Assembly: GCA_022843605.1 (NCBI GenBank) | Contig: JALHNI010000062.1 | Coordinates: 1 to 36,492 of the forward strand | DNA: 36,492 nt | Direction: 5' to 3' | From: Bryobacter sp. | Lineage (GTDB): Bacteria; Acidobacteriota; Terriglobia; Bryobacterales; Bryobacteraceae | In this document: positions 16,411 through 23,433 of the stretch, piece after piece | Layout of the letters: every line of letters begins with the position of its first letter | Numbering within the stretch: position 1 is the stretch's first letter | The notes under the pieces: generated by a model | The model's input: the letters and a program-made list of their open reading frames with translations, nothing else | Databases searched by the model: none | Told to the model about the DNA's origin: nothing | Translations under genes and position numbers: made by a program

Positions 16411-18153
16411 ATGATTCGACTCATCGCCGGCTTCACCCTCACCTTATTGCTCTCGGCGGCCACCCCGGTGATTCACATTGAGAAGGCGCAGCCACCTCCG
16501 GATTGGGCCCTAGCGGAGCGCGCGCTGCTGGTAGCTTACGCCGACGCGGCTGAGGAGTTCGCGGCAAAGTATGTCGATGAGCGGGGGTATTTCCGCTGCG
16601 TTGAGCGCTGGGGCGGCAACGACGGTCCGGACGACGTGATGGAGACTTTTAACACCTGGACGCTGTTGCACGCCCTCGGCGCGCGGGAGTCGGTGCTGGA
16701 TCTCTACCGGCGCATCTGGGAGGGGCATCTCAAGCAGTTCACGGCCGCCAAAGCACCCTCGACGCAAGCCGCAAAACAGGCGATGTTTTTCAAGGAGTTC
16801 GTGACGTCCTTCGATTGGGAACACACGGGCGAAGGACTGGCGGCGTTTCACTTCTATGCCTTGTCGTCGCCTCGCGATCGCGACTACCTGCGGCGCGTGC
16901 GCCGTTTCGCGGGCTTCTACATGGGCGAGGACCCTGGCGCCGCCAACTACGACAAGCAGCACAAAATTATTCGTAGCCTGTTGAACGGCAGCCGCGGGCC
17001 GATTCTGACGCCGGCGACGGTCTTTGACTGGGGTGGCGAAGTGGTGGAGGGGCATCCGGAGCGCCATGAGCGCTATCGCGCCGCGGCCAACGTACGCGGC
17101 GACCATCCGCTCAATATGGGCGCCTGTTCGCTGGGCTTCAATGCCTTTGCGTTATCCGGAGAGAAGAAGTATCGCGACTGGGTGCTGGAGTATGCGGGAG
17201 CTTGGCGCGACCGCATTCTGGCGAACGGCGGAAACATCCCCACCAACATCGGCCTGGACGGGAAGACCGGCAGCGAGTGGGGTGGTAAGTGGTACGGCGG
17301 CACTTTCGGCTGGAATTTTGACCCCGCAGTTACCGGACGCAACTACTATATGCGCGGCGCTCGCACCGGCTTGGGCACGGCCTTTCTGCTGACCGGAGAT
17401 CCGACTTACGTCGAACCGCTGCGCCGCCAGATCGCCAACTTATACGCGGCCAAACGTGAAGAGAACGGCCGTACCCTGTTGCCGCAGAAACATGGCGACC
17501 AGGGTTGGTACGGATACACGGCAAATCAGTATCTGGATGTGCAGCGCGACTTGTACCTGTGGTCGATGAAAGATGCCGACTTACAGCATTTAGGGCAGGA
17601 TCCCTGGATGAATTACTTACAGGGCAAGAATCCGGCTTATCCGGGGCGCGCCCTCGCCGCCGACTTTGAACGATTGCGACGCCGCGTCGCCGGAATGCGG
17701 CAGGACGAGAGTACGCCCGATACGCGGCCTTCCGATGGAGCGCAGCGCTTCAATCCAGTGGCCACGGAGACATTGGTGAACCTGATGCTTGGCGGCAATG
17801 ATCCTGGCGCATCGGGCAATATTCTGCACGCGCGCTTGCGCTATTTTGACCCGCGCACCCGAAGGGCGGGTCTTCCCGAGGATGTGGCGGCGCTGGTGGA
17901 GAAAGTGCGCGCGGAGAGCGTCACGGTGAATCTCGTCAACACCAGCCCGGTGCATGAACGGGAAGTGGTGGTGCAGTTGGGGGCGTACGGCGAGCATCAG
18001 GGAGTGTCGGTGGAGTTCGGCGGCCGGCGGGTGGCGCTCAAGGGCCCGCGCTTCACCGCCCGGCTCGCGCCGGGGGCGGGCGAGACCTTGGTCGTGACGA
18101 TGAAACGCTATGCGAACCCGCCCACGGCGGCTTTCCCCTGGGACCGGCAGTAA
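16411..18153 (+). CDS. exported protein of unknown function, probably alpha/alpha-toroid fold
   Basis: 580 residues with a signal peptide at about 1-18 (MIRLIAGFTLTLLLSAATP). I do not recognise the family. The mature part has regular helix pairs and aromatic-rich turns (DWEHTGEGLAAFHFYAL, then SEWGGKWYGGTFGWNFDP and GDQGWYGYTANQYLDVQRDLY, positions spread over 125-400) that look like an alpha/alpha-barrel as in glycoside hydrolases and polysaccharide lyases. A small beta domain of about 80 residues lies at the end (VTVNLVNTSPVHEREVVVQL), similar to the C-terminal beta sandwiches of such enzymes. The ATG at 16411 is used instead of a TTG two codons earlier. It follows the hybrid kinase by 118 bases on the same strand, so the kinase may control it. 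An enzyme acting on an outside polymer is a reasonable guess only. Confidence 0.75.
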   Translation: MIRLIAGFTLTLLLSAATPVIHIEKAQPPPDWALAERALLVAYADAAEEFAAKYVDERGYFRCVERWGGNDGPDDVMETFNTWTLLHALGARESVLDLYRRIWEGHLKQFTAAKAPSTQAAKQAMFFKEFVTSFDWEHTGEGLAAFHFYALSSPRDRDYLRRVRRFAGFYMGEDPGAANYDKQHKIIRSLLNGSRGPILTPATVFDWGGEVVEGHPERHERYRAAANVRGDHPLNMGACSLGFNAFALSGEKKYRDWVLEYAGAWRDRILANGGNIPTNIGLDGKTGSEWGGKWYGGTFGWNFDPAVTGRNYYMRGARTGLGTAFLLTGDPTYVEPLRRQIANLYAAKREENGRTLLPQKHGDQGWYGYTANQYLDVQRDLYLWSMKDADLQHLGQDPWMNYLQGKNPAYPGRALAADFERLRRRVAGMRQDESTPDTRPSDGAQRFNPVATETLVNLMLGGNDPGASGNILHARLRYFDPRTRRAGLPEDVAALVEKVRAESVTVNLVNTSPVHEREVVVQLGAYGEHQGVSVEFGGRRVALKGPRFTARLAPGAGETLVVTMKRYANPPTAAFPWDRQ

Positions 18154-18166
18154 GTGAGCCACTTAC
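18150..18166. other. short inverted repeat between convergent genes
   Basis: GTAAGTG (18150-18156) and CACTTAC (18160-18166) pair perfectly around a 3-base loop and overlap the stop codon of the upstream gene. It lies between two convergent genes, where a terminator is expected, but it has only a weak T-rich tail (TCTTTACTC), so it may not terminate efficiently. Confidence 0.35.
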
Positions 18167-18169
18167 TCT

Positions 18170-20899
18170 TTACTCTGCGCGAAGGGCCGTCATTGGGTCA
18201 AGACGGGCGGCTCGCCAGGCGGGAATCCACGCCGCGGCGATGGCGGTAACCAGAAGTATCAGGGTGGCGGCGATGAACATTGAAGGGTCATTCGCCTTGA
18301 GTCCGAAAAGTAACTGGTCCATCAGTTTGGGCAGGAAATAGGCCAGCGGCAACCCGGCGAGGATGCCCGCCAACACCATCAGGATGCTTTCGCGCAGGAC
18401 CATGGCAATAACGCGATCCCGGCCCGCGCCCAGCGCGAGTCGGACGCCGATCTCCTGGCGCCGCCGGCCAGCCTGATAGGCCATCACGCCGAAGATACCG
18501 ACGGCAGAGAGCACGAGAGCGAGCAAGGCGAAAATGCCGCAGAGCAAGGCGTACATGCGCTCGGAGCGCAGCGAGTCATCGATCTGCTCGTCTAGAGTTC
18601 GCACCTCAATGAGGGGAATGTTGGGCTCCACCCGAGCGACAGCCGCCCGCAGCAACGGAATCAGCGCGGATGAAACGGCGTGGGTACGCACGGCGAAGGT
18701 CATCTCTTCGGGCATGGCCTTCCGTTGGGCCGCAGCCAAGTAGACCGTGGGTGTGCGCTCACGGATTCGCTCGTACCGGGCGTCGCGCACCAGGCCGACA
18801 ATCTGGTGCGGCTGGCCGTCGCGGTCACCCAGCAGGACCGTTTCCCCCACCGGGTTGCGCCCACCGAAAGCGGTGGTGGCAAAGGTTTCGTTCACGACCA
18901 TCGTGAGCGGCCCATTGGCCCGGTCCCGCTCATCGAGATCCCGGCCGGAAAGCATCGGCACGCCCAGAGTGGTGGCGAAGTGTGGCAGGCCCAGGTGAAT
19001 GCCGACGCCCAGGCTCCGGCGTCCGCCAAGGTTGAACTGAGGAGAGGAGACTTCGTCCCAATAGCCTCCCCCGGTAAGCGGACGGACTCTAGAACCCGAG
19101 ACGCTTTGGACGCCGGGAACAGCGTCGAGTTCCTTAACGATCCGTTCATAGAAGGCAGCCCGGCGCTCATCGCCGTAGCCCACCTGTGCCGGATTCAGCG
19201 AGAAAAGCACTACCCTCTCACGGGCAAAGCCCAGTTCCACCGTCTTCAGATTCACGAGGGTGCGGACGAACATGCCGGCACCGGCGAGCAGCAGAAGGCA
19301 CAAGGCTACCTGTCCCGCGATCATGATCTTGCCAATGCGGCCGCGGGCGGTGCTGGCGCCAACGCCCAGGCTACCGGCGTTTTCCTTGAGGGCTCCAGAG
19401 AGGTCGAGACGAGTGGCGCGCCACGCGGGAATCGCGCCGAACACCAGGGTGATCGCCAGCGCGACGGAGGAAGTCACCAGCAAGAGCCGCCAGTCGAGAC
19501 CGGTAACGATGCTGGCAGCGTCGCCGTCACGGGATGGGAGAAGCGTAATCAGCCATCCAGGCACCAGCAGGGCTACCAGGAGCGAGGCCGCAGCGCCGAG
19601 GGCGGCCAGGAGCAGGAATTCGCTGAGGATCTGACGCCAGAGACGGCTCCGCGAAGCCCCCATCGACAGGCGCACAGCGATTTCGCGCTGGCGTCCCATG
19701 GCTCTCGCCAACAGTAGGTTGGCGACATTGGCGCTAGCGATCAGCAGCACCACCAGCGTCGAGCCCAGCAGGATGGCGAAGGTAGCGTCGATGCCACGCC
19801 GTAGCCCGCTAATTCCACGCGCCGCGGGTTCGACCAACATTCGTGGGACCAGGCCAGGCTTGGCGGGCGCGGGATCCAGGGTCCCGAGCAATACTGGCGT
19901 CAGGCTGCGCTCCACTTCACCCGCCGGCGTGCGGGGCTCGCGGAGGCGGCCCATCATCTGGAAGGCCCAACTGGTGCGGTTGGTAAACGGATCGCTCAAT
20001 CCCCTGAAGAACTCAGGGTCTACGTCGCGCACTTTGGCCAATGGCAACGTGACGTCAGGATGCGCACCGACTTCATGGCCGAAGAATCCGGGAGCGGTGA
20101 CGCCAACCAGCGTGGCGGCGACGTTGTTCACCCGCAGGCCTTGACCGATCTGGGACGGGTCAGCACCTAAAGAGCGTTCCCAGAAGCGATGGCTCACTAC
20201 GACGGCCAGTGGCGCGTCCGGCTGGTCATCAGCAGGCTGCAGCAGTCGACCGAGAGCGGGCTGCACGCCCAGCAGCGTGTGATAGCTTCCGGAAACCAAC
20301 TGTCCGCTGACGGCGTTCGTCTGGCCGCGTGCCGCGACGCTGAAGCGGTTAACTCCCAGGTAGGCGGCCAGGTGCGTGAACTGCTCCTGCTTCCGCAGCG
20401 ATTCAAAGGCCGCGTAGGAGAAGGCGTTGCCCTGCATCCCGGGTGGCCGGATGGAGCCGGAGTAGCTTTTGAATAGCGAGCCGCGCTCCCGGGCTTGCCA
20501 GTTCAAGACGACGAGTTCGCCGGGCCGGTCCACCGGCAATTCACGCAGCAGGATCGCGTCGATCAGGCTGAAGATGGCAGTGTTGGCGCCGATACCCAGT
20601 CCGAGCGAGAGGACGGCGGCCGCCGAAACTACGGGGCTGCGTTTCATCATGCGCCAGGCGTAATCGAGGTCCTGCAGCAGGTCATGGAGCCAACGCGCGG
20701 GACGAGAGTCCCGGCACTCCTCGGCGATGAGGTCGACCCCGCCGAACTCGAGACGCGCGCGCCGCCGGGCCCCGCTTTCGCTGAGACCCTGGCGCCGCAG
20801 TTCGTCTGCGCGGGCCGCCAAATGAAATTGGAGTTCGGCGTCGATCTCTTGATCCGCCTTCCGCCGCGAGAACAAGGTCGAGAAGAAGCCCCGGATCAC
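18170..20899 (-). CDS. ADOP-type ABC transporter permease with N-terminal prefix domain
   Basis: 909 residues. The prefix domain occupies about 1-75 (QEIDAELQFHLAARADELRR, then ARRRARLEFGGVDLIAE). A first membrane helix lies near 90-112 (SLGLGIGANTAIFSLID), followed by a periplasmic domain, a first FtsX domain (GRQREIAVRLSMGASRSRLWRQIL), a second periplasmic domain and a final FtsX domain (RRRQEIGVRLALGAGRDRV), ending PAWRAARLDPMTALRAE. The start is the GTG at 20897-20899: it matches the family start and overlaps the PadR stop as GTGA, so translation is coupled. A longer open frame up to 21043 would run inside the PadR gene and is rejected. No ATPase gene is close by. Confidence 0.9.
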   Translation of the reverse strand: MIRGFFSTLFSRRKADQEIDAELQFHLAARADELRRQGLSESGARRRARLEFGGVDLIAEECRDSRPARWLHDLLQDLDYAWRMMKRSPVVSAAAVLSLGLGIGANTAIFSLIDAILLRELPVDRPGELVVLNWQARERGSLFKSYSGSIRPPGMQGNAFSYAAFESLRKQEQFTHLAAYLGVNRFSVAARGQTNAVSGQLVSGSYHTLLGVQPALGRLLQPADDQPDAPLAVVVSHRFWERSLGADPSQIGQGLRVNNVAATLVGVTAPGFFGHEVGAHPDVTLPLAKVRDVDPEFFRGLSDPFTNRTSWAFQMMGRLREPRTPAGEVERSLTPVLLGTLDPAPAKPGLVPRMLVEPAARGISGLRRGIDATFAILLGSTLVVLLIASANVANLLLARAMGRQREIAVRLSMGASRSRLWRQILSEFLLLAALGAAASLLVALLVPGWLITLLPSRDGDAASIVTGLDWRLLLVTSSVALAITLVFGAIPAWRATRLDLSGALKENAGSLGVGASTARGRIGKIMIAGQVALCLLLLAGAGMFVRTLVNLKTVELGFARERVVLFSLNPAQVGYGDERRAAFYERIVKELDAVPGVQSVSGSRVRPLTGGGYWDEVSSPQFNLGGRRSLGVGIHLGLPHFATTLGVPMLSGRDLDERDRANGPLTMVVNETFATTAFGGRNPVGETVLLGDRDGQPHQIVGLVRDARYERIRERTPTVYLAAAQRKAMPEEMTFAVRTHAVSSALIPLLRAAVARVEPNIPLIEVRTLDEQIDDSLRSERMYALLCGIFALLALVLSAVGIFGVMAYQAGRRRQEIGVRLALGAGRDRVIAMVLRESILMVLAGILAGLPLAYFLPKLMDQLLFGLKANDPSMFIAATLILLVTAIAAAWIPAWRAARLDPMTALRAE

Positions 20900-21240
20900 T
20901 TCGAGCCGCCTTCCAGGGCCATGATCAGGCTGACGGCGTTCGAGAGCCGGGTCCAGTTCTCTGATTCGGCCTTGAGTTGCGTTTCGCCCAAGGGGGTGAG
21001 TTGGTAGAACTTCGCCATGCGGCCGTTGTCGCTTTCGCCCCACTGGGAGGTTAGCCAGCCGCGATGCTCCAGCCGGTGCAGGGCCGGATAGAGACTGCCC
21101 TGCTGCACCTGCAGGACCTCCTCAGAGATCTGCTGAATGCGGAGAGAGATCCCGTAGCCGTGGATCGGGCCGAGCGCTACGGTTTTGAGGATCAGCATGT
21201 CGAGCGTGCCTTGGAGGAGGTCGGATTTTTTGTCAGCCAT
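20896..21240 (-). CDS. PadR-family transcriptional regulator
   Basis: 114 residues with the typical PadR winged helix: LLQGTLDMLILKTVALGPIHGYGISLRI, QQGSLYPALHRLEHRGWLTSQW, wing residues RMAKFYQLTPLGETQL, and a C-terminal dimerisation helix (WTRLSNAVSLIMAL). The ATG at 21238-21240 is preceded by a weak AGAGAAAG site. Its TGA stop overlaps the GTG of the permease. A dyad TATGT-N6-ACATA lies between its promoter and the start and is a natural autorepression site. The protein is a paralogue of the regulator at 9676-10005, paired with a permease in the same order. Confidence 0.93.
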   Translation of the reverse strand: MADKKSDLLQGTLDMLILKTVALGPIHGYGISLRIQQISEEVLQVQQGSLYPALHRLEHRGWLTSQWGESDNGRMAKFYQLTPLGETQLKAESENWTRLSNAVSLIMALEGGSK

Positions 21241-21247
21241 CTTTCTC

Positions 21248-21263
21248 TATGTCGTTCTACATA
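21248..21263. promoter_or_regulatory. candidate PadR operator
   Basis: TATGT-cgttct-ACATA is a perfect inverted repeat with a 6-base centre. It resembles the ATGT/ACAT half-sites described for PadR-family operators and lies just downstream of the likely -10 of the PadR gene, where binding would block transcription. Confidence 0.55.
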
Positions 21264-21293
21264 TAAATAGCGGGACGATGTGTAGATTGTCAA
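21264..21293 (-). promoter_or_regulatory. promoter of the PadR-permease pair (minus strand)
   Basis: On the minus strand TTGACA (21288-21293) is a consensus -35, followed after 18 bases by TATTTA (21264-21269) as -10. The operator-like dyad at 21248-21263 comes directly after it. Confidence 0.6.
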
Positions 21294-21335
21294 GGAGTAA
21301 AATCTTTTGGGAATTTGCGCTAACAAATTGGCGGC

Positions 21336-21364
21336 ATAGTAGTCTCACACACAGCTATAGTAGT
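21336..21364 (+). promoter_or_regulatory. direct repeats upstream of the BlaI-like gene
   Basis: ATAGTAGT occurs at 21336-21343 and 21357-21364, 21 bases apart, which is two helical turns. The second copy overlaps TATAGT (21356-21361), a good -10 sequence only 8 bases before the ATG at 21370. There is no ribosome binding site, so the transcript may be leaderless. The repeats are candidate sites for the BlaI-like repressor. Confidence 0.4.
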
Positions 21365-21369
21365 AATCG

Positions 21370-21756
21370 ATGCCGCTGCCCAAACTCACTAAGCTCGAAC
21401 TCCGGATCATGGACGCCCTATGGAAACAAGGGATGCTCTCGATTCGCGAGATCCAGGAATCATTTCCTGATCGCGACCGCCCGGCTTACACCACCATCCA
21501 GACAACGGTTTACCGGTTGGAAGACAAGGGTGCGGTGCGACGAGCGAAGAAGATCAGCAACGCCCATATCTTTGAGGCGGTGGTTTCGCGTGAGGCCGCT
21601 AGCGGAAGGCTAATCGACGAATTGCTGAGCCTTTTTGGCGGGCGCACCCAACCGGTGATGGCCCATCTGGTGGAATCGGGCAAGCTGACGATGAGCGATG
21701 TCCGCGACGCAGAGAAGTTGTTAAGGGAACTGGCGCGAAAGGAAGAAGAGCGATGA
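21370..21756 (+). CDS. BlaI/MecI/CopY-family transcriptional repressor
   Basis: 128 residues of the penicillinase-repressor family. The winged helix covers about 5-75 (LTKLELRIMDALWKQG, then AYTTIQTTVYRLEDKGAVRR) and the C-terminal dimerisation helices cover 80-128 (SREAASGRLIDELLSLFGG). In this family an M56 membrane peptidase encoded next door triggers cleavage of the repressor and so releases it from DNA. Here the gene overlaps the M56 gene by the four bases ATGA (21753-21756), so they are coupled. It starts the apparent operon that runs to the terminator at 29579-29628. The likely role is local control of that operon, not beta-lactam resistance, since no beta-lactamase gene is present. 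Confidence 0.92.
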   Translation: MPLPKLTKLELRIMDALWKQGMLSIREIQESFPDRDRPAYTTIQTTVYRLEDKGAVRRAKKISNAHIFEAVVSREAASGRLIDELLSLFGGRTQPVMAHLVESGKLTMSDVRDAEKLLRELARKEEER

Positions 21757-23412
21757 ACGAAGTAGTCAATCACCTGTGGCAGTCGACGTTGTTTGCGGCG
21801 GTGGTGGCCGTGGCCGCGTTGGCTTTGAAGCAGAACCAGGCGAAGACGCGGCACGCGCTTTGGGTGGCGGCATCGGCGAAATTTTTGATTCCCTTCTCTT
21901 TGCTCGTCGCGCTGGGAACCCGGGTTGAGATACCGGTGATGCCGCAGGTGATGCCGGCGGTCCGTCGAACAGATCACGGCATCGTTTGCGCCGGTTCCGG
22001 CACCGAGGACGACTTCGGCGGAGTCGAGGCCTTCACGTTGGCCGCTCGGTTTGGCTGCCTTGTGGACCGTCGGCGCGATGGCGATCACAGTGCTCTGGTT
22101 CCGCCGTTGGCGGAGTTTGTCTGCAGCCCGTCGCAAGTCCGTTCCCTTGCCGATTGCGGCCCCGATCCCAGTGCTGGCCGCTCCGACGCTGATCGAGCCC
22201 GGGGTCTTTGGCATTTTTAGGCCGGTCCTTCTACTGCCAAAAGGAATCCTGGCGAAGCTGACCCCGGAGGAACTGGATGCGATTCTGGCTCACGAACTCT
22301 CGCACGTACGCCGCCGCGACAATTTCACGGCCGCACTCCACATGGTGGTGGAAACGCTTTTCTGGTTCCACCCTCTCGTGTGGTGGATCGGCAACCGGAT
22401 GGTTGAAGAGCGTGAACGGGCCTGCGATGAGGCGGTACTGAAGGAGGGGCGCAGGCCGGAAGTTTATGCGCAGTCCATTCTGAACGTCTGCAAATTCTGT
22501 ATCGAATCGCCGCTTGTCTGTGCTGCCGGAGTTAGCGGAGCCGACTTGAGAAAACGAATCGAGGAGATTATGGCGGAGCGCAATCCCCTGCGGCTGACGT
22601 TGACTCGCGCCGCCATGCTGGCGGCGCTTGGAGTGTCTGTGGTTTCGGTGCCATTCGCCATTGGTATTTTGCGTGCGCAGACTTTACCGCCGCCGCCACA
22701 ATACAAATTCGAGGTGGCTTCGATTCGTCCGGGAGATCCCAATTCGCGGCAGGTGCGGATCATGCCGGGTCCGCAAGGCGGTTTGCGCACCGAGAATACG
22801 ACGGCGCTGGAATTGATCAGATTCGCGTACGACCTACGGCCATTCCAGGTTACGGGCGGCCCGGCGTGGATTCGAGACGAAAAATACAACCTAACCGGCA
22901 CCCCGGACCAAGCCGAGGAGTTGCCTGGTCCTGGCATGAGCCGGGAGAAGTTCGAAAGCCAATTCAACCGCCAACGACAGAGAGTGCAAGCTCTCCTGGC
23001 TGAACGCTTTGGGTTGGTTCTGCGTGCAGAAACGCGCGAGATGCCCGCGTATGCACTGACTCTCGCCAAGGGAGGACACAAACTCTCCGAATCCAGCGAT
23101 ACGGGCAAGCCGGTTAACATGCGAGTCGGGCGCGGCGTAGTGAACGGCGCCGGCACATCAATCAAGATGTTGACTAACTCACTCTCTCAGGTAGTGGGCC
23201 GCACGGTGCTCGACGAGACCGGCCTCAAAGGTGCTTATGACTTCAAGCTGGAATGGACACCAGACGGGCCGGAGGGTGGCGGGCCTTCCGGCGAGAGTGG
23301 GCCGTCCATCTTCGCGGCGATTCAGGAGCAACTGGGCTTGAAACTTGAGTCAAAGAGGGCACCGGTGCCCCTGCTGATTATCGAGAAGATCGACAAGCCG
23401 TCCGAGAATTAG
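21753..23412 (+). CDS. BlaR1-like M56 peptidase fused to TIGR03435 domain, frameshifted
   Basis: The gene is split by a +1 shift. Frame one gives residues 1 to about 69 (two membrane helices, STLFAAVVAVAALAL and FLIPFSLLVALG). It then runs into unrelated sequence up to a stop at 22218-22220. The second frame is open from 21952 and continues with family-like sequence (VEQITASFAPVPAPR, then LGLAALWTVGAMAITVLW) into the catalytic part. Removing one base near 21958-21966 gives a 552-residue protein. The zinc motif HELSH (first His at 22291-22293, composite residue 180) and the downstream EERERACDE segment mark the M56 peptidase. A further membrane helix lies near 22615-22670. The last 240 residues are the acidobacterial TIGR03435 domain (YKFEVASIRPGDP, then VVGRTVLDETGLKGAYDFKL), expected outside the membrane. 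The break may be real or an assembly error; the intact reading frames on both sides favour error or a very recent mutation. Confidence 0.82.
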
Positions 23413-23433
23413 CGCACGCGGTGGGAAATCGAT

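Noticed and set aside
20900..21043. Extended start of the third permease inside the PadR gene
   Set aside because: The added residues match no prefix-domain sequence and overlap PadR codons; the GTGA overlap start at 20899 fits the family.
21952..22220. Programmed frameshifting in the M56 gene
   Set aside because: No slippery heptamer, rare-codon stop or stimulatory structure is apparent at the junction; draft-quality sequence makes an error or mutation more likely.
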